Shown here in pieces: positions 56,137 to 64,000 of a DNA stretch of 64,000 nucleotides (its first letter is position 1; every line of letters begins with the position of its first letter). This DNA is from Blasia pusilla (Eukaryota > Marchantiophyta > Marchantiopsida > Blasiales): contig CM114274.1 in the NCBI GenBank assembly GCA_050084515.1, forward strand, positions 6,262,001-6,326,000. Direction: 5' to 3'. Both the position numbers and the translations under genes were made by a program. Under the pieces are notes generated by a model. It was not told the DNA's origin. It made no database searches and saw only the letters and a program-made list of their open reading frames with translations.

Positions 56137-57490
56137 GAGAAGTATTGGAGGAATACAAAGATATATTCCAAAATGATTTACCATCAGGGTTACCACCCAA
56201 ACGAAGGATAGACCACAAGATTGAGGTCCTTCTATGAAGCACACCACCATGTAAGGCTCCTTACCGCTTAGCTCCAAGGGAATTAGAAGAATGCAAAGCC
56301 CAAGTGGAGAAGATATTGCAGAAAGGCTTCATCCAACCAAATGTCTCGCCATATGGAGCCCCTATCCTTTTTGTGAAAAAGAAGGATGGAAGGATGCGAC
56401 TGTGTATCAACTATCAAGCATTGAATCAACAAACAGTCAAATATTCATCACCAAGAATGGATGATTTGTTTGACCAGCTACAAGGAGAAAAATACTTCAC
56501 CAAACTTGACCTTCGAAGTGGCTACAACCAAATTTGAATTGCGGATGAAGATGTGCCCAAAATCGCTTTTCGTACTAGGTATGGACACTTTGAATATTTA
56601 GTCATGCCATTTGGTCTTACTAATGCACCTGCAATCTTTATGGGCCTAATGAATGATATCTTTTGTCCATATTTAGACAAGTCTGTCATTGTATTCTTAG
56701 ATGATATCTTAGTCTATAGTAAAACCATAGAGGAGCATATAAATCATCTATGAGAAGTCCTTCAAATCCTAAGAGATAATGCGTTGTATGCTAAAACTTC
56801 AAAATGTGAGTTCGGTAAGACAAAAGTTGATTATCTAGGGCATTGAATAAGTGCAGAAGGCATTCAAGTGATGAGTGAGAAGGTAGAAGCGATAAAAAAA
56901 TGGAGTGCACCTGAGGATCAAACTCAATTGAAGAGTTTTCTAGGGTTAATAGGATTCTATCAAAGATTTGTCTAAGGTTTTGCTCAAATTGCACAATCCT
57001 TGACAACTTTACTAGGGAAAGGACAAAAATGAAATTGGGGCACATCACAAGAGATTGTTTTTCAATCATTAAAGGATGCCTAGATCAAAGCCCCTATTTT
57101 GAAGTGGTATGATCCTAATCAACCCTTCAAGTTGGCCATAGATGCTTCAGATACTAGCATTGGAGGACTACTACAACAAGAATGGAAGGATGGATGGCAT
57201 CTTATTGCCTTCTTTTCTCGCAAGCTATTGGTAGCAAAGAAAAACTACCATACAACTGACTGAGAAGAACTTGCTATTGTGTTGGCAACAAAAAATTGGA
57301 AACATCACTTGGACGATAAGGAGTTTGTGATGGAGACTAATCACAAGCCCTTGGTCTACTTAGAGTCCCAAAAAGAGCTCTCCAAACACCAAATTCGATG
57401 GGCCGAATGGCTATAAAAATTCATGATGAAAATTATCTATGTGGAAGGAAATAAGCAGTTGGCAGACGCCTTGACTCGTATACCATAGAT
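56110..57490 (+). pseudogene. Element E reverse transcriptase and RNase H
   Basis: RT motifs in order: [20 protein letters not shown]-type thumb entry, [46 protein letters not shown] and the catalytic [12 protein letters not shown] (FLDD 56694-56705), then YLGH. RNase H: LAIDASDTSIGGLL, TNHKPLVYL and a KQLADALTRIP end. The chain is one frame for most of its length but has stops at 56535, 56751, 56846, 56974, 57030, 57082, 57261 and 57413, many of which can be explained by CGA to TGA or TGG to TAG/TGA changes. Confidence 0.85.
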
Positions 57491-57679
57491 GAATAACATA
57501 TATGAAGTGGAGATTCACTCTAGTTGGTAGAAAAAGTTATCCAAAGCCGCAAAGGGGGATGAAGAAATTGTAGTTGCTATTTATGCCAAGAGAGTATACA
57601 AGGCTCAAGGATTGATTTTCCATAAAGGTAAAGTATGGATCCCACAAGATCCATAATTACGCAATGAAGTATTATTTGA

Positions 57680-58950
57680 AGCTCACGACACAGTCATTGC
57701 TGGTCATATGGGAGCTAAAAAACCTTAGAGGGATTACAACGGGCATACTATTGGCCCAAAATGAGAGAAGATGTTGATGTATATGTAAGGAGTTCTAGGA
57801 TCTGTCAACAAATCAAGGCTAGTAACACAAAACCAGCAGGATTGTTGCAGCCTATCCCAATACCTCAAAAACGTTGGAAACAAGTCACTATGGATCTTGT
57901 TTGTGAGCTACCATGTACGTAAACGGGATATGACTCTATTGTGGTCTTTGTGGATAGACTAAGCAAGATTATACACCTTCGTCCGACCAAGAAGACTATG
58001 ACTGCACCAGAGTTGGCTAGGATCTACATCGAGACAGTGTGTGTCCATCATGATCTTCCTAAAGTGCTTATTACTGATAGGGGAACCCATTTCACGAGTT
58101 TATTTTTGAAGGCTTTATTCGGATTGCTCCAAACTACACTAGCCATGCCTGCGGCTTATCATCCTCAAACTGATGGACAAACTCAAAGGGCCAACCGTAC
58201 CATTGAAGATATGCTACACGCCTTAACATTGGAGGATCAACAAGGATGGGACTCATTGTTATCCTTAGTAGAGTTCTCATACAATAACTCCATAAACTCT
58301 TCCACTAAGGCCACAACGTTCTTTTTAATGCATGGCGAGCATCCCTCAATTCCTTCTAGTCTCACTCGAATAGGGAAAAGTCTAAGGGAACCTACAAAGG
58401 TAGATGTAGTTAATGAGTTTGTGGACCATATTCAGAAAAGAGTTCAACTTGCTAAGGAAAAGTTGGTTATTGCCCAAAATCAACAAAAAAAACATGCAGA
58501 TGCTCATCGTCGAGATGTGGAGTTTTTTGAAGGGGACAAGGTTTGGTTAGCAAAAACCAATTTATCATTAGTAGGAGTTTGTAAGCTTAATCCTTGCTAT
58601 ATTGGGTCTTTCACTATCTCACAAGAAGTGGACGTCGTGGCAAATAAGCTAGACCTACCAATACATATGAAAATCCATCCTATGTTACATGTCTCTCTTC
58701 TTCGATCGTTTATTCCACGCCCTAAGAGATTTAAGGACAATATTGTCACTCCACCACTATTTCAAATAGTTAGAGATCATGAAGAATTTGAAGTGGAATG
58801 TATCTTGAAGAAACGCACCCGATGAGCTCATCACCAACAAGTTGAATATCTGGTCCAATGGAAAGGATATCCTCTATTTGAGCCACATGGGAACCCTCAA
58901 CCAACTTTGCCAACTTACCATTAATAGTGCAAGAGTTTGAAAGTTCTCAT
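57680..58950 (+). pseudogene. Element E integrase with chromodomain
   Basis: The zinc N-domain (VIAGHMGAKK and the ICQQIK pair) is at 57690-57830. The core contains TMDLVCELP (first Asp) and a 294-codon open frame from 57941 with LITDRGTHFTS (second Asp) and HPQTDGQTQRANR. The third catalytic residue, normally Glu, is Gln (CAA at 58184-58186). The GPY/F-like region reads FEGDKVWLAKTNLSL. A chromodomain follows: FEVECILKKRTR, then after one stop VEYLVQWKGYPLFEPHG (58790-58900). Chromodomains direct integration to marked heterochromatin. Confidence 0.85.
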
Positions 58951-58970
58951 AAGGAGGACGTTGTGTCTTA

Positions 58971-59342
58971 AATGGGGGAGGAGGGAGGTTTATAACCATC
59001 CTTTGTTAGTCATAGTTAAGTTAGAATCTATGACATGAAGCGCATAAGTGGGAAAAAATCAACCAAAAAGAGAAAAGACAAGATACATGAGATAAAGATG
59101 AGGGTGGGGCCATAGGTTGGTGAAAAGGAAGATAAGGATGAGATTGAGGAAGATGAGGTTGGGACATTAGACTCGAAAGGAGATCCTCTCATACTATGAG
59201 AATAGGACATGTGGCATAAGGATAGATAGAGCTAATTTGTCCTCATTGTACCTATCTTTAAGTATATAAAGGATGAGGAGAGGCCTCGAGGGGCATTCTA
59301 CCTTTAAGCAACTCTAGAGTGGTTCCGTGAGCTTGAGAGTTA
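58971..59342 (+). repeat. Element E polypurine tract and 3' LTR fragment
   Basis: AAATGGGGGAGGAGGGAGG (58971-58989) is a polypurine tract. The following sequence contains AGTATATAAAGGATG (59261-59275), a TATA box for an LTR promoter. It breaks off near 59342 without a visible CA end. A matching 5' LTR was not found. Confidence 0.6.
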
Positions 59343-59412
59343 CATGTTGCCATCAGGTGTCCTCTTGTTGGAGAGGTATGACAGTATCGTATGGAAGGAC
59401 CATGTGCGCAAC
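59343..59412 (+). pseudogene. Fragment D: methyltransferase-family linker before PHD
   Basis: Encodes LPSGVLLLERYDSIVWKDHVRN, matching the same linker in element B (43360-43410) and A (11580-11640). Interrupted by R at 59412. Confidence 0.75.
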
Positions 59413-60357
59413 TATCGTGCGCCTACTCCTCTTGAACATCAATCTTTAGTGTTGCGGAAGCATATATTCAGTAGGATACGCTCTCACTACCGATCTGCAT
59501 CCAAACACACTCACGTTAGTCTGGTCTAGGTCAATCGGCCTTCCAACCCACCGAGTTCTCAACTCGGCACCTCATCAAGCTCAACCTTTTCTAATTCCTA
59601 GCTTCCCAAGATAGGCAAGTCTTTCAAGACGTGGAACAAACTTTCTAGTCCCAACTATCCAATGGACCTTGTAGGAGCCCCCAAACGGAGACCCAACTAA
59701 TAAATCGTGGGTTGGAATCCAATATGGACCTCCAAAATTCACTCTATTGGATTTGATTTGGGTTTCAAATCCCAACGTCAAACTCCTGAATCCATTTCGT
59801 GCCCTAGGATCGCCCTACGATGCCCCAAAGTGGGGTTTGAGGCCCAAGCACTTTTGGTGACCTTTCCCCTTACTAATTTCTAGGGATCTCCGCCCTCCCC
59901 CTACCTTTGGGAGAGAGACATTCATGCCCCTCTTTTTGGCCCTCAATCCGACTCCATGTACAGTCATTTTTGGCCAATTTCTCAACTTCTACTTGTGAGT
60001 TTTCTGAGATCTGTGTGCTTTGGAACCGGCTTCGCATAAGCTTTTCAATGCCACCTTACTTGTCCCAAACGCATCTGGGGACTAAAATTTATGGTCCAAA
60101 ATACAATTGAAACCCCAAACGCTAGTCACGTTTCAAATCCGTTTCTCACCTCTTTGGTAACCAACCTTCCTAAACTTGACTCCTCTCAAGTCTTGGTTCG
60201 CATTTGGTTCAAGTTTCCTAATCGCGACCATAAATGCATGAAATGCTCAACCTCGTTTGCGTCTCATCTCTTGTCTAGTGCCCAAACCATCCTAACATGA
60301 GCCAACTAGAGTTTGGATTTTGTGCTTGGCGCTCGTTTGGTTATGAAGGTTGCGACA
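59413..60357 (+). repeat. Solo LTR R, copy 3
   Basis: About 945 bp, homologous to R copies 1 and 2 over its whole length. It ends GGTTGCGACA. Target duplication: GCAAC (59408-59412) and ACAAC (60358-60362). The left end TATCGTGCG has lost the TG seen in copy 1. Confidence 0.75.
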
Positions 60358-60590
60358 ACAACTATGCACCATGTCACCTTCCAAATGTTGATGGTACAAT
60401 GGACTTGAGTGCAATGATGGTGTCAACAAGGTTGATGTGTACATTATGTGGGTTGCTACATGATGCGGAGATTATGCTAATTTTTTATGGTTGCTATTGA
60501 GGGTGGCATATGGCAAGCTTGACGTCACCCTTGGAGGAATTTCCTCAAGGAATGTGGTTATTATGTCTCAAATGTATAGAGATTGTGTCT
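60358..60590 (+). pseudogene. Fragment D: PHD finger
   Basis: It resumes APCHLPNVDG after the R insertion. PHD positions: CTLC (first pair intact), then IFYGC, where the Cys-Asp of element B is Phe-Tyr, GWHMASL (Cys to Ser) and WLLCLKC at the end. A stop precedes GWH. It is a heavily decayed third copy of the family PHD. Confidence 0.7.
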
Positions 60591-61772
60591 TACATAGCAA
60601 TGTTCATTAAGAGTTGCACGTATGATGGGGCATGGGAGTATACGCTCACGATACCTTTGAGTTCAATACAAAGGATTCCCTTTTGTTTGTGACTCTTCTA
60701 TGATTGTGGAAGATTTTTCCATTCAGATGCAAATATCAAGCAACAACGTACTTTCCAAGCATCTTATGGCTCTCAAAGTTTATAACTATAATGTTCTCTA
60801 ACCTTTGGCACTAACATGTGGAATTTTTATGTGTCTCAATATGTGCCTCGTCTATATGATGTAAGGAGTATATGGATCGGAGACGTACATATGTAACACA
60901 TGGTTGGAGGTATTCAAAGAGATACACATCATCCTTGGCATCCTAGTAAGGATTTGAAGACCCCTCCACTTACCATGTTTAGATGGGAATCAATTTATTT
61001 TAAAGAACTTTAAAAATTCTTTGTTATGCAATGGAGTATGTATGTCCCGTGCACCCTTGCGAGAAAGCAATGCATTCAGGTGCCAACATCAAATTTTCTA
61101 GCACCATTGAGATTTCAGTTTGATCCTATTTATCCTCAGGATTTCTAACCCCTGGTCGAGTTACCTTAACCAAGGGTTCTAGATTAATGACAAGATAAGT
61201 TATGTATTGTTTCCTTGACTAACTCGTAGGAGACTCTAGTGCAATCGACAAAACCCCTCTACATATCGATAGGTGCCAGGTTTGAATCTGACATTCTATA
61301 CTCGGTTTTGTTGAAGTCCCTCTTCCTCTCCAACTCACTTCTAACGCCTCTCACACTAACCCAAGGATGAATAGGCACAAGGAGAGTTTATGGTATAAGC
61401 GTTATGCCCTAACTTGACTATAGGACAAAGTGATAGTCTCACAATTGTGCCTTTTACATAAGGAATCCACCACTTCTTGATAAGGGATTGATGTATTAGA
61501 TAACTGGGTAACCAACTAGAGAAATTTGGCAATACTTGACTTGAGCATCCACATCCTGTAATTATTAAAAAGTAATCTAATTTGAATTTCTAATTTCACA
61601 ACTCCCCATGTGATTTCCATTTTCCTTTTATGGAATTTCCCATCCCTTTCCTCCAACTTACAACATTTTTTATGGTTGGAACTTTTCATGTCCATTTCCC
61701 AATATTTTCTTATCAAAGAATTTGTATCAATATTTTTCCAAGACAATGGGAACGGTAAAGAGGAAGCCCGAA
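60591..61772. other. Non-coding stretch
   Basis: AT-rich; no gene or bounded repeat recognised. Confidence 0.45.
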
Positions 61773-61949
61773 TCTATATTATTATTGGAGAGTGCCTTTT
61801 TGATTTTCAAACTTCTGTTTACTTGATACATGGCACCTGAGCAACAAGAAAATTTCTCATACTCTAGGCAGAAAGAAAAAAATTTAAAATTTGTGTGCAA
61901 CATGATTAGTCCCTTCAACTCTCGTGCATGGGCATGGGCTGCACACTAG
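61773..61949 (+). mobile_element. Mini-Helitron-like element
   Basis: 177 bp beginning TCTATATTATTATTGG and ending GGGCTGCACACTAG, inserted between A and T. A GC-rich GTGCATGGGCATGGGCTGCAC segment precedes the CTAG end and can fold into a short hairpin. 5' TC, 3' CTAG and the A/T host site are Helitron hallmarks. It has no Rep/helicase gene. Confidence 0.5.
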
Positions 61950-62135
61950 TTTATAATATTATTGCAAAGTGCTAGTTCAATTTTCAAACATCTTTCCTTT
62001 TGACATTTTTAACCAATCACATTTTGACACATGTTCTCAACTTATATGAAATCAATTTTGGGAAGATCCATTTGAATATATATGTTAAATCCATGTAAGT
62101 CCATGAAAATAATAATCGATAATTCAAATTACCCA

Positions 62136-62339
62136 TCTATATTATTATTGGCGAGTGCCTCTTCATTTTCACATCACCTCTCCGTTGGACACATGTACTC
62201 TTTAACCAATAGAATCGCTTGCTGTCTAGGCCAATAAGATCACTCGAATTCAATTTTACACTTAAGATGGATGATTCAAAATCATACATCTTACGTGTAG
62301 AATTTTGAATTAAAGCTCTATTGTGCACGCATGGACTAG
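62136..62339 (+). mobile_element. Second mini-Helitron-like element (uncertain end)
   Basis: Starts TCTATATTATTATTGGCGAGTGCC, the same 5' end as 61773. A plausible 3' end is GTGCACGCATGGACTAG at 62339, but the next base is A, not T. End uncertain. Confidence 0.35.
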
Positions 62340-62886
62340 ACCAGTTTGTACTTTCAAGATTTATAATTTATTCACTAAATGTTTACATTGTGTTTTCGTA
62401 TAATAGTAAAGTTTGTGATAAACACTACCCTTCACAAAATGCAAACCTTTTTGTGGAGTGGGATTTTTTCATCCATTCAATTGCATCCTTCATATTCATG
62501 ACCACTAAACTTTTTATCTCTATGTCCTATATATATAGAGACTTGGATGTATAATTACGACCCCTACAATAGTTGAGCCCCGAGTGCTTATCCGATGTGA
62601 ATTTCTACACCGTCCGATGGATTAAAATAATCTATGTCCTTTCCAGACCAATTACTCTTCCGTGTTAATATTAATGCTTTCCCCACATGGGACAGTTATT
62701 TTCCACGACGTATTCTTCTTCTCGTCCGCCAGATTATTCCACATTGTATTCCACATTTTTGTTATTCCATGTCGTATTTCATTTCAAGGTTTTCTAAGAA
62801 CCATTAGCGCTCTAAGTTGCATCGTGTTTTTTCCCACCCTATTAGTCTCTTCCCGAAAGGCGGGGTTTTGAGTTAACCATCTTCAT
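62340..62886. other. Non-coding stretch
   Basis: AT-rich then mixed; nothing recognised. Confidence 0.4.
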
Positions 62887-63016
62887 GTGTCCGAGAGAAG
62901 AGAAGTCCGAAGGAGAGATGATCTCAAAATGAAGAGATACCTCCACTCCTCATTTAAAACCATCTTCTGTTCTTTCGGTGGGAGGATGCAACGTGTCGAA
63001 TTTTGGGTGGTGATGA

Positions 63017-63260
63017 ATGGTTCGAGACTCGGTGCAAATGACATGTCCGATGATTATTCGTTCCATCCGAGAGCATATTCCTTCCTTCCTTCCTTCCCAT
63101 CCATCCGTCGATGAGCTCGCTGAGTTCGGACAGAATGACCTCCAGAACTCAGAGTGGAGTGCTGTGTTTCCGTCTTGTGTAGATCGACAGCACTTTGTGC
63201 TAATGGCGTTGCTTGCCCCGGGCTCTCTGCACGATTGGCTCACCAAGTCATCTTATGGTG
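63017..63260 (+). other. Possible exon of an unidentified gene
   Basis: The frame reads SVDELAEFGQNDLQNSEWSAVFPSCVDRQHF, then LMALLAPGSLHDWLTKSSYG, an amphipathic non-repetitive stretch with balanced codon use, and then runs into a TC microsatellite. A GT at 63258 just before the TC run could be a splice donor. Overlapping minus-strand frames are mostly low complexity. The family is unknown; a partial host gene running off the right edge is possible. Confidence 0.3.
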
Positions 63261-63268
63261 ATTCTCTT

Positions 63269-63270
<2 letters not shown>

Positions 63271-63305
<35 letters not shown>
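63271..63305. repeat. (TC)n microsatellite
   Basis: About 17 TC units, with an imperfect TTTC start. Confidence 0.95.
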
Positions 63306-63310
<5 letters not shown>

Positions 63311-64000
63311 CCTGCGCAATGGGCGGATTCTGGAGATTTCCTTCGCTTCTGTTTAGGCTCGTTGGGCTTGTGGACAATTAGGGCTTGGACTTGCAGTTCA
63401 GGAGTTGTGTGACAGCATTCTGACTGGTGTTGTGTTTCTTCTTCCTCCTTTACTAAGGTTATGGACTCGTTTTTTCTACGAATGTGTAAAGAAAGTTCTG
63501 GGCTTGGGATCGTTTGGTTTGCTTGTACGGTTTTCTTCGGTGCAGCGCGCGAGGATGAGTGTGGTACTGCGGTGGGATTGAGAGTTTTCCTGATTCGTGT
63601 AGTTGTTGAGTCCAATTGGGGGTTTGTTCGAGGGACGTAAGCAGATCGTGAGATGGCCTGCTTACTCGACGAGTTACTCCCCGTTTGGCACGCACTTATG
63701 GTAGCATTCGCAGGAAATCGGGAAGGATCCCTGCTGTTGTGCTGCATTGAAATTAATGTTTTAGGACTTCCTATGAGAGGATTTCGAGGATAAATGCTCC
63801 GGCTAAGTGAGCCACTTAAGTCGGTGCAAGCGGTTAAACGCAATTATGCTAATATCGGTGGGGAAAACCGAAACTATAGTTGGATTGCTGAAGCTGTAGA
63901 AGATGTCGGTTTTTAGGACTCCTCGTGATAGGATGTGGATATATCAGGTGGAATGAGCCCTGGGAGGAAAAGCATATCCTTAGAGAGAAAGCACATGAAG
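63306..64000. other. Unassigned right edge
   Basis: Higher GC than the preceding 3 kb, with short frames on both strands and no recognised domain. It may be intron and further exons of the gene suspected at 63017. Confidence 0.25.

Larger units (their letters stand above)
54538..59342 (+). mobile_element. Element E: Ty3/gypsy chromovirus, stop-ridden
   Basis: Gag, knuckle, protease, RT, RNase H, integrase and a C-terminal chromodomain follow in order on the plus strand with few frameshifts but many in-frame TGA/TAG/TAA codons. A polypurine tract and probable 3' LTR start follow at 58971. No 5' LTR was recognised upstream. Its 3' LTR ends abruptly at about 59342, where fragment D of the methyltransferase family begins. 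Confidence 0.85.

Noticed and set aside
63253-63843. 196-codon minus-strand open frame
   Set aside because: It ends in an RE-repeat from the TC microsatellite and is otherwise Ser/Thr/Pro-rich without motifs; likely compositional.

Overview
This is nuclear DNA from a repeat-rich land plant, almost certainly not a gene-dense region. Evidence: degenerate Ty3/gypsy, Ty1/copia, Mutator-like (MULE), hAT-type, Helitron-like, SINE-like and LINE relics, long AT-rich stretches without codon structure, and no intact cellular gene. The MULE and the methyltransferase-carrying gypsy family suggest a non-angiosperm (moss, lycophyte, fern or gymnosperm), but this is inference. No rRNA gene, intact tRNA gene or CRISPR array was seen.

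Layout. 1-13402 is a three-level nest: the 3' part of gypsy element C (1-1980, resuming 13257-13402), a solo LTR R inside it (1981-2550, resuming 12806-13256), and a long gypsy element A inside R (2551-12805). 13403-16912 is a minus-strand Ty1/copia relic. 17000-21096 is AT-rich and empty. A GC-rich hAT-type MITE lies at 21097-21532. 23293-30077 is a MULE with about 140-bp terminal inverted repeats, a broken transposase and internal minisatellites, flanked by two SINE-like copies. 30366-35898 is mostly empty apart from a LINE tail (33276-33734, minus). 35904-44570 is gypsy element B. 45101-45898 is a second hAT-type MITE with a perfect 8-bp target duplication. 46000-54450 holds unrecognised minus-strand gene-like fragments. 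54538-59342 is a chromovirus (E) decayed mainly by stop codons, followed by fragment D of the A/B/C family interrupted by another R solo LTR. Mini-Helitrons lie near 61.8-62.3 kb, and a possible exon sits at 63017-63260.

The main discovery is the family formed by A, B, C and D. It encodes Gag with zinc knuckles, aspartic protease, a cytosine-C5 DNA methyltransferase placed between protease and reverse transcriptase, RT, RNase H, a DDE integrase, and a C-terminal PHD finger. Its ends are unusual. Instead of LTR-internal-LTR it has L-internal-T-L-T, where L is about 480-590 bp and T about 127-138 bp. This split-direct-repeat layout is known from PAT/Ngaro-type tyrosine-recombinase elements, not from DDE-integrase elements. 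It is seen at the 3' end of all three copies with a preserved end. B as a whole is bracketed by a short target duplication, so the permuted unit is what integrated. The T1-L junction is a near-palindrome of GACA and TGTC separated by 2 bp, as expected for joined termini. The B/C type L also carries four hairpins around the TATA box, one of them with compensating changes. No copy here is intact: A has frameshifts, B lacks RT, RNase H and the front of integrase, and C lacks everything from methyltransferase to integrase.
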